From Bacillota bacterium (lineage in GTDB: Bacteria; Bacillota; Sulfobacillia; Sulfobacillales; Sulfobacillaceae), in contig JAMCVM010000011.1 in NCBI GenBank assembly GCA_023475835.1, positions 1-48,162 of the forward strand: a stretch of DNA of 48,162 nt, read 5' to 3'. A program made the position numbers and the translations under genes. Position 1 is the stretch's first letter, and each line of letters begins with the position of its first letter. Under the pieces are notes generated by a model. The model saw only the letters and a program-made list of their open reading frames with translations. It was not told the origin of the DNA and did not search any database. This document shows, in pieces, positions 16,501 to 24,501 of the stretch.

Positions 16501-16933
16501 TCCTTAGACGATAAATTCCTGGGACTTTTTTGGATACAACCCGATTGCTCTTCATCGTGGTCCTAGTCATCCCTCCGGCCTGCCTCTCGCCGGAAACGAC
16601 GGACACGAGATGGGAAGTGCGGAGGTGCGCGGAAATGCTGTGGCTCGGATTCTGAACCGGTCGAGGCGAGAGTGTTCATGATCGGGAGTAGCGGCTAGAG
16701 ATGGGAAGGTCGCCGAGGGGAATAAAGCCGCTAGAGGGGCCAATAGAAGCTTGCACCCCATCAGTGCGGTGGAAAACGGCGAAAATGGCTCCTAGATTTC
16801 ATGGAACCATCTTCAGCGCGTAGGACAAGATTTGCTGACGGTGCCAGGGTTTCCAACTTCGGTGCCTGCGTCCTGGCAGGCATCAGCGGTACGCGCGGCG
16901 GGACATTGCGCTTAGGACAAAGTGAGGCGGTGC
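16501..16933. other. Intergenic stretch between divergent-facing units
   Basis: No convincing gene. A 64-codon minus-strand frame near 16567-16761 starts like a lipoprotein signal (MGCKLLLAPLAAL), but it lacks a ribosome site and the remainder looks non-coding. A hairpin at 16863-16882 ends the upstream acyl-CoA cluster. Confidence 0.4.
16863..16882 (-). terminator. Hairpin after the acyl-CoA cluster
   Basis: TGCCTGC (16863-16869) and GCAGGCA (16876-16882) form a perfect 7-bp stem with a 6-base loop, about 50 bases beyond the last gene of the cluster. No T-tract follows. Confidence 0.4.
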
Positions 16934-17677
16934 TCAGACCATGGTGAGACCGCCAGACACGGAAAGTACTTGACCCGTAATGTGACGGGATTGGTCTCCC
17001 GCCAGAAACAAGATGGATTGGGCAATGTCTTCGGGCTCGGCGATTTCCTTGAGCGGAATTCGGCGGATCATTTTGGCAATCAGTTCATCGGCACTGTGGC
17101 TGTTGTCTTGGAGAATGCGGGTTCGGGTGGGTCCGGGGGACACACAATTGATTCGGATATGGTGACGGGCCATTTCTTGGGCCAGGGATTTCGATAAAGC
17201 GATAATCCCACCTTTGGCCGCCGCATAGACCGCTTCGCCAGCCATTCCCACCCGGCCAGCATCCGAAACCACATTGACGACCGTTCCCGATTTTCTTTCG
17301 ACCATGGCCGGCAACACGGCGCGCGTGGTATAAATAACGCCCCACAGGTTGGTGTCGATCACTCGATTCCAGTACTCAGGCGTTTCTTGGAGAAACGGGG
17401 TCGTATCCGTGTAGCCGGCATTGTTGACGAGGACATCGATCGGTCCGAAGCGCTGCTCAATTTCGCGGTGGCCCTGCGCGACCGCAGAGGACACGCCTAC
17501 GTCTACGACCGCAGCCAAAACCTCCGACCCTAAAATGTTTTGCGCCAGAGCGGCACTTTCGGCATGCAATGCCCAGATTGCTACTTTGGCGCCCTGTTGA
17601 AGGAATAGGCGCGCGCTGGCCAGGCCAATGCCTTGTGCGCCCCCGGTAATCAGCACGGTGCGATCCGTAAAGGTCAT
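16934..17677 (-). CDS. SDR dehydrogenase, BadH-like
   Basis: A 247-residue short-chain dehydrogenase. The cofactor site is TGGAQGIG (residues 11-18); NNAG follows; the catalytic set is the Ser of NVVSDAGRVG and Tyr/Lys in YAAAKGG. The blocks VSDAGRVGMAGEAVYAAAKGG and ITGQVLSVSGGLTM resemble 2-hydroxycyclohexanecarboxyl-CoA dehydrogenase (BadH), an enzyme that oxidises a hydroxy group on an alicyclic acyl-CoA. That comparison is from memory of the family. The start codon overlaps the stop of the CoA-transferase-like beta subunit by 4 nt (ATGA). As the last gene of the cluster it probably oxidises a hydroxyacyl-CoA made upstream by the hydratase. Confidence 0.8.
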   Translation of the reverse strand: MTFTDRTVLITGGAQGIGLASARLFLQQGAKVAIWALHAESAALAQNILGSEVLAAVVDVGVSSAVAQGHREIEQRFGPIDVLVNNAGYTDTTPFLQETPEYWNRVIDTNLWGVIYTTRAVLPAMVERKSGTVVNVVSDAGRVGMAGEAVYAAAKGGIIALSKSLAQEMARHHIRINCVSPGPTRTRILQDNSHSADELIAKMIRRIPLKEIAEPEDIAQSILFLAGDQSRHITGQVLSVSGGLTMV

Positions 17678-18528
17678 AGCGCCCCCTCGCCGGCAGACGG
17701 CGCTTCGAGCAAGCTGCGCTCGTCCATCCAGGCTTGGTCCTGGTGTTTGGCTGCCCCTGAGCCTTTTTGCATCTCCATATGACGCAGACCCAAAGGATCG
17801 TGCTGACGAATGAAAGCGACCACTTCTGATGAGGGTTCGGGGGTGGTAGCGACGGGACTGGCAGCCGTTAAATGAAATCCGGTGGCCGACTCCACGGCTG
17901 TGAGATCGACGCCTGGGTGGAGTTGGCGAATTTGCATCTGGCCATGGGCCCCTTGAAAATCAAACACGCCAAGATTGGTTACGAGCACGCTGGGGGCGCC
18001 AATTCGACCCAGACGCTGTTCGCGTTCTGCAGTGTTGCCCGCTCCGCTTCGAAAATCTACTGCAGCTACGACAGTGCGCGGGTTGTGATCGAGCAAATAA
18101 TAGCAGAGTTTGGAGAGATGGCTGGTATCTTCCGGGATGCCCCGCGACCCGACCAGAGCAACCTTGGGATTCGCCCATGGTCCGATGGTACTAATGTTGA
18201 CGCTGCCCCGCTGGTCGATCTGGGCAGGGTTGATCCAGATTCGAAATTTATCTAAGAAAATGGCATCGAACACTTCTTCCATCCCTAACGCGATGCCGCG
18301 CTGCGCTAGAATGAAAAATTGGCCCAAACTTAGCGAAGGCAAAAAGTCGACGTCCATGCCGGATTCCGGAGTGGCCAACAGCGCAAGGTCTGGAGCATAG
18401 AAGGCCTTGGCCACTAGGCCGGCTAGGGCGCCAAAGGCGGTGACTGAGCTGACTAAGACTTCTCCCGACAGTTCTCGGGCCATAGCATCAATCATCAATT
18501 CATCAAAGCGGTATGGCTCCGTCGTCAT
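17674..18528 (-). CDS. CoA-transferase-fold beta subunit, IpdB-like
   Basis: A 284-residue protein of the family I CoA-transferase beta fold. The block VTNLGVFDFQGAHGQMQIR followed by LHPGVDLTAV resembles IpdB, the beta subunit of the steroid ring-opening hydrolase of actinobacteria, more than ordinary 3-oxoacid CoA-transferases. Also seen are DQRGSVNISTIGPW and GSRGIPEDTSH. IpdAB hydrolyses a cyclic beta-diketone acyl-CoA (C-C bond cleavage) and does not transfer CoA. I start at the ATG at 18528, eight bases after GGAGG; a GTG at 18537 overlaps that site. The alpha subunit gene ends 15 bases upstream. The C-terminus has about 20 extra charged residues. IpdB-like is confident at family level; substrate is inference. 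Confidence 0.8.
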   Translation of the reverse strand: MTTEPYRFDELMIDAMARELSGEVLVSSVTAFGALAGLVAKAFYAPDLALLATPESGMDVDFLPSLSLGQFFILAQRGIALGMEEVFDAIFLDKFRIWINPAQIDQRGSVNISTIGPWANPKVALVGSRGIPEDTSHLSKLCYYLLDHNPRTVVAAVDFRSGAGNTAEREQRLGRIGAPSVLVTNLGVFDFQGAHGQMQIRQLHPGVDLTAVESATGFHLTAASPVATTPEPSSEVVAFIRQHDPLGLRHMEMQKGSGAAKHQDQAWMDERSLLEAPSAGEGAL

Positions 18529-18543
18529 CGTGCTCACCTCCTG

Positions 18544-19416
18544 TTATGTTGATGAAACTCCGAGCCGTTGTTTCAGGGCTAAGGCTCCGCCTTGATGTTT
18601 CACGTAGGTCTCGTGATCTTGACCGATGACCTCCTGAGTATAGTTCAGCCAAAGATCGGGATCCGACGCCTGGTGGAGATAATCCTTCATCGCCCCCAGG
18701 TCCAGACGATAGCCAGGAGCCATGATGGTAGGATGGGCCCCCCACGGCGCCTCGATGACGCCGGCGGTGTGAATGCGCAGAATTTGGATTCCGGCGCCGA
18801 GATTTTGGAGGTCCTTGGAACTCAACACCTGTTCGCAGGATAGAAAAGTGGTTTTGGCTGCTTTGGCACAGAGCACGTCGACATGGCTGTCTCCAAGAAT
18901 GACTCCATTGCCTGCGCGGTCGGCATAGTTCGCGTGAATCAACGCAAAATCCGGAGACAGTGGGGGGATGGCGACTACGTCATCCCCGCCAAATGGATCG
19001 GCGATCACGCGAAAGGCCGGGTTGACGCTGAGGACATCGGTGGCCAGCCCCGCATGGGTGGGGATAAAAGGAATGCGTTTGATGGTCGCATCCAATCCGG
19101 CCATGATCGTGTACTCCGTCCATTCTTGAAATGCGACGCTTTGGTTCTGGCGAGCGGCTCGGAAGTGGGGAGCTAGGCCGAGAAACTCGAATCCAACGAA
19201 AGCATAGAGGACTTCGCGTACGGCTCCGACACCGATTAACAGATCAACATCGGGGCCACCGACATCGACGATTAGGCGAAGGTCCTTCACCCCACTACGC
19301 GCCAAGGCGCGAACCATGGCCATCGGCTTCCGCGAGATAGAGGACCCGCCGATAGCGACGGTGGCCCCATCCGGAATCTGGCCCGCCATATCATCGAGAA
19401 GAACTAGTTTGTTCAT
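18544..19416 (-). CDS. CoA-transferase-fold alpha subunit, IpdA-like
   Basis: A 290-residue CoA-transferase alpha-fold protein. Segments shared with IpdA include SRKPMAMVRALARSGVKDL, VGGPDVDLLIG with VLYAFVGFEF, RIPFIPTHAGL and VIEAPWGAHPTIMAPGY. A glutamate at residue 101, just before MAGLDA, lies about where I recall the catalytic Glu of IpdA; this needs an alignment. The oxyanion-type glycine loop near the N-terminus reads IGGSSISR in place of the GGFG seen in typical CoA transferases. The ATG follows GAAGGAG. With the beta subunit it should form an alpha2beta2 enzyme that hydrolytically opens a ring of a CoA-bound substrate, within the same operon as a hydratase and SDRs. Confidence 0.8.
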   Translation of the reverse strand: MNKLVLLDDMAGQIPDGATVAIGGSSISRKPMAMVRALARSGVKDLRLIVDVGGPDVDLLIGVGAVREVLYAFVGFEFLGLAPHFRAARQNQSVAFQEWTEYTIMAGLDATIKRIPFIPTHAGLATDVLSVNPAFRVIADPFGGDDVVAIPPLSPDFALIHANYADRAGNGVILGDSHVDVLCAKAAKTTFLSCEQVLSSKDLQNLGAGIQILRIHTAGVIEAPWGAHPTIMAPGYRLDLGAMKDYLHQASDPDLWLNYTQEVIGQDHETYVKHQGGALALKQRLGVSST

Positions 19417-19466
19417 CTTCGGCTCCTTCGTCGATTCTTGACACTGTCCATTGCGTTCCTTCCGGC

Positions 19467-20270
19467 TTAGGGCTCATCAGACAGCCTCTTGGTTACTTCA
19501 AAAGGTCCTGACGTGATGGTCAGCCCGCCATCGACCCGAATTACTTGCCCGGTGATGAAGCGCGCCGCATCGCTGGCTAAGAAGACGGCCACATCGGCCA
19601 CGTCGTCAGGGGTGCCTAATCGCCCCAGAGGCGTCTCGCGGCTCACCGCGCGTTCGAATTCGTCGTAGCGCTCACCCATATAGAACCGGGCTGAATCCGT
19701 TTCTACGACTCCGGGGGCGATGGTATTGCAGGTAATGTGCTTAGGCCCGAGTTCGTAGGCCAAGTATCGAGCAATGGTCTCGACCGCTCCCTTGGCCGAT
19801 CCGATGGTGGCATAAAGCGGGATAGTGTACGGAGTGCCGTGTCCTGACATGGTAATAATTCGGCCGCCGCGGTCGCCCATCAGTGGGACGGCCCGTTGCA
19901 CCGATTGGATAAGGCTTTGCACAATCAGCCGATACGTCCGTTCCACATGATAGGGCTTGACCTCGGACAGTCGCTTAAAGGCCGTGGCGGCGGCGTTGGC
20001 CATAAACACATCCAGGCGATTCCAATGCTCTTGAATGTGATCGAACATTCGGTCCACATCAGTTAAATCTTCCAGGTTAGCGGCAATGACTAAGGCGTCA
20101 CGACCCAAACCACGAATTTCCTCGGCCACCTGATTGGCCAGATCAGCTTGGCGATGATAGTGAATAGCTACATCAGCGCCCGCTCGGGCCATCGCTAAGG
20201 CCGTGGCCCGACCAATGCCGCGGGAACTGCCGGTGATTAACACCTTTTTTCCTTCTAGCGGAGCGGTCAT
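19467..20270 (-). CDS. SDR oxidoreductase, FabL-like
   Basis: A 267-residue short-chain dehydrogenase/reductase. The cofactor motif is TGSSRGIG; NNAG is replaced by ANAAA (as in FabL). The catalytic tyrosine and lysine are separated by six residues (YATIGSAK), the spacing of FabL-type enoyl-ACP reductases and not the classical three. C-terminal RFITGQVIRVDGG is typical. It may reduce or oxidise an acyl-CoA or acyl-ACP double bond; in this cluster a CoA substrate is likelier. The chosen ATG at 20270 overlaps the stop of the upstream SDR by 4 nt. A longer start at 20294 is less likely. Confidence 0.78.
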   Translation of the reverse strand: MTAPLEGKKVLITGSSRGIGRATALAMARAGADVAIHYHRQADLANQVAEEIRGLGRDALVIAANLEDLTDVDRMFDHIQEHWNRLDVFMANAAATAFKRLSEVKPYHVERTYRLIVQSLIQSVQRAVPLMGDRGGRIITMSGHGTPYTIPLYATIGSAKGAVETIARYLAYELGPKHITCNTIAPGVVETDSARFYMGERYDEFERAVSRETPLGRLGTPDDVADVAVFLASDAARFITGQVIRVDGGLTITSGPFEVTKRLSDEP

Positions 20271-21058
20271 GAGGTCAGACCCTTTCCCAGCCATTCGCCG
20301 CCATCAATGACCAGCACCTCGCCGTTGATGAAATCCGCATAAGGGGATACAAGATAGGCGGAAGCTTGGGCAACCTCTTGGACCGTGCCGAAGCGACCGA
20401 CCGGCACCTTGGCCAAGGTGCGGGCTCGGTCCTCTGGATCTTGCCACAAGGGGCGGGCTCCTTCGGTATCAGTTGGCCCGGGGCAGATGGCGTTTACGCG
20501 AATGCGATGAGGAGCCCATTCGACCGCAAGACTCCGGGTGAGGGCGACGACGCCGGCTTTGGCAGCGACGGAGTGCACTGTGCGTGGACCTCCCGTCCAA
20601 GCATAGCTCGCGACCACGGAGAGAATTCTTCCGCCTCGGCCGGAACTGATCATGGCCATACCAGCACGGCGAGCACAATAAAACGTGCCATGAAGAACAC
20701 TTTGAACGACGCTGTTCCACCCGTTTACGGAAAGTTTTTCGCTATCAACAATGAAATTGCCTGCAGCGGCGTTGACTAAGATATCGACCTGTCCGAAGGC
20801 CTCCAATGTGCGGTCGAACAAATTATCGACAGCTTCCGGTTGACGTACGTCGGTGGGAATGGCTAACACTTCGCATCCTTGGGTTCTCAGTCTGGATTCC
20901 GCCTCGGACAAGTGGTCGGGGTTGCGACTGGCCAACACGACCTTTGCGCCAAGCAGAGCTAATTCGGAAGCGATGCCAAATCCAATGCCGGTGCCTCCTC
21001 CGGTGATGATTGCGACTTGACCTTTAAGGGTGTCTATGGGGAGCATAGTGTTGGGCAT
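20267..21058 (-). CDS. SDR of the 2,4-dienoyl-CoA reductase (FadH/DECR) type
   Basis: A 263-residue protein with TGGGTGIGFGIASELA at the cofactor site and VNAAAGNF in place of NNAG, a hallmark of the DECR branch. The usual YxxxK tyrosine position holds no Tyr (HSVAAKAGVVALTRSL), as in dienoyl-CoA reductases. FINGEVLVIDGGEWL closes the domain. These enzymes reduce 2,4-dienoyl-CoAs with NADPH. The ATG at 21058 has GAAAGGAG six bases upstream; the frame extends to 21169 but would then overlap the hydratase gene. Confidence 0.8.
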   Translation of the reverse strand: MPNTMLPIDTLKGQVAIITGGGTGIGFGIASELALLGAKVVLASRNPDHLSEAESRLRTQGCEVLAIPTDVRQPEAVDNLFDRTLEAFGQVDILVNAAAGNFIVDSEKLSVNGWNSVVQSVLHGTFYCARRAGMAMISSGRGGRILSVVASYAWTGGPRTVHSVAAKAGVVALTRSLAVEWAPHRIRVNAICPGPTDTEGARPLWQDPEDRARTLAKVPVGRFGTVQEVAQASAYLVSPYADFINGEVLVIDGGEWLGKGLTS

Positions 21059-21116
21059 AAATGACTCCTTTCGCCGGGGTATCCGGATTTTACACGTAAA
21101 TATAAGTCTACAACTT

Positions 21117-21911
21117 TTACTGCCCCTTAAAACGCGGGATTTTCTTTCCCAGGAATGAAGATACCGCATCTCGATGGTCTTGGGTATGGCTGAGCCGTTC
21201 TTGGGCTGCGATTTCTTTGCTGAGAGCCAGATCCAACGATAGACCGTGGCCGTCTTGGACTAGTTGTCGAATTTCGGCGTAGGCTAGCGTGGGACCCTCG
21301 GCAAGTTCATAGGCCAATTCTCGGGCCCGCGTTTCGGCAGCCTCAGCGCTCGGATGGACCATTTCGGCCAACCCGAGTTGAACCGCCTCTTGGGCCTGAA
21401 TCGCCGATCCGGTGAGAAATATCCTAAGGGCTTGAGCATCGCCGATCATCCGCGGTAGAAGATAGGACGTGCCGGTGTCGGGAACGAGCCCGACTTTAAC
21501 AAATCCGGCGATCAACTGAGCGTCAACGCTTAAGACCCTAAAGTCGCAAGCCAAGGCCAGGGACATTCCACCGCCCACGGCCGTGCCCTGGAGCAGTGCA
21601 ATCGTTGGCTTAGGCATGGTCTGCAGGGCCTGCACCAAAGGAACGTACTCGGATCGGACCAATTCGCCGAGCGATACACGGTGTTCGGCATAGTTCTCAT
21701 CTAGCTCTTTGAGGTCTTGGCCCACCGAGAACGCGCGACCCGCACTAGAGAGCATCACCACCCGAATCGCCGAGTGGTCAGCGGCCTCTTTTAGCGCATG
21801 CTTCAGTTCCATTCGCATCTGATGATTCAGCGCATTAAGCGCTGAGGGACGGTTGAGGACAATGTGGGCTAATCGGTCCTCTTCCACATATTCAATCGTT
21901 TCGTATATCAA
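21117..21911 (-). CDS. Enoyl-CoA hydratase/isomerase, PaaG-like
   Basis: A 264-residue crotonase-fold protein. The oxyanion-hole strands are GRAFSVGQDLKEL and LLQGTAVGGGMSLALACD; the active-site region reads FVKVGLVPDTGTSYLLPR with an Asp typical of PaaG-like isomerases in place of the second hydratase Glu. The end, DAVSSFLGKKIPRFKGQ, also matches the PaaG group. Members isomerise or hydrate unsaturated or epoxy ring acyl-CoAs. The start is TTG at 21911, after AGAAAGGGA. It lies second in the cluster, 110 bases after the alpha/beta hydrolase gene. Confidence 0.85.
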   Translation of the reverse strand: MIYETIEYVEEDRLAHIVLNRPSALNALNHQMRMELKHALKEAADHSAIRVVMLSSAGRAFSVGQDLKELDENYAEHRVSLGELVRSEYVPLVQALQTMPKPTIALLQGTAVGGGMSLALACDFRVLSVDAQLIAGFVKVGLVPDTGTSYLLPRMIGDAQALRIFLTGSAIQAQEAVQLGLAEMVHPSAEAAETRARELAYELAEGPTLAYAEIRQLVQDGHGLSLDLALSKEIAAQERLSHTQDHRDAVSSFLGKKIPRFKGQ

Positions 21912-22021
21912 GAGCGTGTCCCTTTCTGTGTAGAAAATGTCACCACCGGCCCCAACGGATGAGCGTAAATCCCCCGCGCTGACGGACTGTTCTTAGTCCG
22001 CTCGAGGACGATTTTCTTCTC

Positions 22022-22807
22022 TCAGGGGGTCGAATGGTTCTCTAAAAATGTGGCGATAGCTTGATTCGTCGCCTCCGGGGATTCCATATGAGGCAAGTGC
22101 CCAACGTCCTCTAACACGACTAAGGTCGCATTTTTCAACCGAGCTTTTAAGGCTTCGCCGTAGGCCAGGGGAATGATTGGATCATGGCGTCCCCACAAAA
22201 GTAATACCGGCATGGTAAGAGTCGTCAAATCAACTTCAGGGTCGGCGATGATGCTCGCCGCCCCTTGGTATTGTGCGTACATTTTCCGACCGGCGCTAAG
22301 TTCGCGTGCGTCCTCTAAACTGCGGTATGGGGTAATTCTTCGAAATTTCTCGGGGTCATAGACCATTTTTGAGGCGAACTGGGCGGGATCGAAAGCCAAG
22401 GGGTCCCCCAGCGGAACATCCGGCAGATTTACGCCCACCGCCGCTAACAAAATAAGATGGGAGACGCGCTCGGGAGCGAGAGACGCGGCAGTTAAGGCGA
22501 CTCTTCCGCCCATGGAATTGCCCGCTAAGACCATGCGGTCGACCCGAATTCCCGCGAGCCAACTGAGCAGAGCCGGGGCGATATCTCTGACGGTTTGGAT
22601 CTCCGAGGGCCGTTCAGAACGGCCAAATCCGGGCAAATCCGGCGCCACCACGCGATAGTCAGCGCTAAAGTGACGAATTTGGCTGGAAAAGGCACGCCCC
22701 GTGCCTCCACCGCCGTGCAAGAGAACCATATTTGGACCCAACCCCTGCTCAAACCAACTCCACCGAGTTCCTAGCCAGGCGATCTCCTGACGAATGATTT
22801 CACTCAT
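22022..22807 (-). CDS. Alpha/beta hydrolase, C-C bond hydrolase-like
   Basis: A 261-residue alpha/beta hydrolase with LLHGGGGTGRAF (oxyanion loop), VVAPDLPGFGRSERP, the nucleophile elbow LAGNSMGGRVAL (Ser in GNSMGG), the acid loop LLWGRHDPIIPL and catalytic His in VGHLPHMESP. GNSMGG and this overall layout are those of meta-cleavage-product hydrolases such as MhpC, HsaD and BphD. The substrate is not provable from sequence. It starts the cluster (AGGAGG seven bases before ATG) and is divergent from thiL, sharing a 200-base promoter region. Confidence 0.8.
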   Translation of the reverse strand: MSEIIRQEIAWLGTRWSWFEQGLGPNMVLLHGGGGTGRAFSSQIRHFSADYRVVAPDLPGFGRSERPSEIQTVRDIAPALLSWLAGIRVDRMVLAGNSMGGRVALTAASLAPERVSHLILLAAVGVNLPDVPLGDPLAFDPAQFASKMVYDPEKFRRITPYRSLEDARELSAGRKMYAQYQGAASIIADPEVDLTTLTMPVLLLWGRHDPIIPLAYGEALKARLKNATLVVLEDVGHLPHMESPEATNQAIATFLENHSTP

Positions 22808-23008
22808 AATGCCCTCCTAAGGGGGAGAGTATCATATGCTCGGGCGTATGGAAAACCGTGATGGAACAAAACCCCCTACGAAGTAATGGGTCGACTTTCC
22901 GAAATACGACGGGGTTCGACCGAGTTTGCTGCAAAAATCGCCCCATTTTGGTCGATGGTGTGTCAAAATTAAGGATATGATAGAACGAGAGGACTTGAGG
23001 AGGTTCTG
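22808..23008. promoter_or_regulatory. Divergent promoter region between the acyl-CoA cluster and thiL
   Basis: A TATGAT-like -10 sits in each direction: 22976-22981 for thiL (plus) and about 22833-22838 for the hydrolase gene (minus), both without a convincing -35. No palindromic operator stood out. Confidence 0.35.
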
Positions 23009-24019
23009 GTGAATATTCGGCAACTGGGAGAACGCGGCTTAATCTCGACGATCCATCGCTTGCAGGCCACTCCGGCTATGGGATATATCGGCATCGGGGA
23101 TGACGCGGCTTTTTTACCGCCGTCCGAAAAGGGATGGCTGGCGACATCGGATATGTTGGTCGAAGGCACCCATTTTCGCTGGCAGTGGATGGACCCGGAA
23201 CAACTGGGCGAAAAAGCGGTGGCGGTTAACGTCAGCGACATTGCCGCGATGGGCGGCCTGCCTAAAGTGTGTCTAACTAGCCTGGGTGTCGATGGCGAGG
23301 TGGACGTTCAGGTGATCGAGGGCATCTATCGAGGCGTGGCTCGAGCTTTGGATCGCTATGGAGCCGTCTTAATTGGTGGGGATACCGTGGAATCGTCCGC
23401 CGGGCTCGTCTTGGATGTGATGATGCTAGGAGAGCCCTCCGCTGCCGGGCCGGTACTGCGCCGAGGGGCCCGGCCTGGGGATCGTCTGGTGGTCACGGGA
23501 CGACTGGGGGCAGCCTATGGCGGCCTGCAACTGCTAGAGAGAGGGGTGCGTTGGCCAGGCACAAGCATGCTAGAGCGATCGCTGCTCACAGCCCAGATGG
23601 CTCCGTTGGCGCGGGTGGAAGCGGGGGTGGCTTTGGCGCCTTTGGTTCATGCCATGACCGATATTAGCGACGGGTTGGTCAGTGAACTTCGCGAGCTTTC
23701 CCAGTTTGGTAGCGTGGGAGTGCGCATCACTGAATCGCTCTTGCCCATCGACCAGGCCACCCAAGAACTGGCGGCCGAATTAGACGCCCGTGTCAGCGAT
23801 TGGGCATATTATGGCGGCGAGGATTATGAATTGTTGGCGGCCATCGCCCCATCGCGGATGCCCGAGGCTCGCCGCCGATTAGAACAGATCGGGTTGGCAT
23901 TTTGCGAGGTTGGAGTGATCACCGACGAGCCCGGCGTTATTGCGGTGACGGCCGAGGGCGAGGTCTTACTGGACGACGCCCGGGCCTACGATCCATTTGC
24001 GGCGAGCCGGATCTTATGA
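23009..24019 (+). CDS. thiL: Thiamine-monophosphate kinase
   Basis: A 336-residue ATP-dependent kinase making thiamine diphosphate. Its PurM-like fold begins with IGDDAAFLPP; SDMLVEGTHFRW, EKAVAVNVSDIAAMGGLP, LIGGDTVES, and AMTDISDGL with YYGGEDYELL are the family's metal and substrate sites. The start is GTG at 23009, after GAGGAGG. It overlaps tsaE by 4 nt. The order thiL-tsaE-tsaB-rimI-tsaD is the one found in Bacillus. Confidence 0.95.
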   Translation: MNIRQLGERGLISTIHRLQATPAMGYIGIGDDAAFLPPSEKGWLATSDMLVEGTHFRWQWMDPEQLGEKAVAVNVSDIAAMGGLPKVCLTSLGVDGEVDVQVIEGIYRGVARALDRYGAVLIGGDTVESSAGLVLDVMMLGEPSAAGPVLRRGARPGDRLVVTGRLGAAYGGLQLLERGVRWPGTSMLERSLLTAQMAPLARVEAGVALAPLVHAMTDISDGLVSELRELSQFGSVGVRITESLLPIDQATQELAAELDARVSDWAYYGGEDYELLAAIAPSRMPEARRRLEQIGLAFCEVGVITDEPGVIAVTAEGEVLLDDARAYDPFAASRIL

Positions 24020-24501
24020 GTCATTTGCAATGGGAATGGCAATGGACGGAGGAATCGGCGCTTGACCTGGTGGTAAGCGATTTGGTTCAGTGCTGGTATC
24101 CGCCAGCGATAATCTTGCTCAATGGAAGCTTGGGCAGCGGAAAAACTGCGATTACGCAGAGGTTATTCGCTTGCCTGGGAGTCAAAGAACGCGTGAAGTC
24201 TCCGACTTTTGACTTGGTGCACACCTATGAGTTGAATTCGCAGCGGTTGGTTCATGTGGACTTATATCGATTGGGACCGGCTGACGATCTAAATAGTTTA
24301 GATTTGCCTAAACCCGACGAAGCCGCTACGATGTTGGTAGCAGAGTGGGGTGATGCCTTGGCGGCTTTGTATCCAGACCGTTTTGATGCGAGTATCGCCA
24401 TGGTTGGTGCCGGGGCCCGCCGGCTTACCGTCAAAGCATGGGGACAACGGTCAGAAGCGCGTTTGGCCCATTGGATTCGGGAGTCCCAAGCAGGGAAATG
24501 A
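24016..24501 (+). CDS. tsaE: tRNA t6A biosynthesis ATPase TsaE
   Basis: A 161-residue P-loop protein; Walker A is GSLGSGKT (residues 37-44), followed by SPTFDLVHTYE, the switch region, and VHVDLYRLG. It hydrolyses ATP to reset the TsaBD complex during threonylcarbamoyl-adenosine formation on tRNAs that read ANN codons. I choose the ATG at 24016, which overlaps the thiL stop (ATGA); a longer frame from 23902 would run through thiL. Confidence 0.93.
   Translation: MSHLQWEWQWTEESALDLVVSDLVQCWYPPAIILLNGSLGSGKTAITQRLFACLGVKERVKSPTFDLVHTYELNSQRLVHVDLYRLGPADDLNSLDLPKPDEAATMLVAEWGDALAALYPDRFDASIAMVGAGARRLTVKAWGQRSEARLAHWIRESQAGK

Noticed and set aside
16567-16761. 64-codon minus-strand frame with a lipoprotein-like start
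   Set aside because: No ribosome site and the rest has no hydrophobic or conserved pattern.
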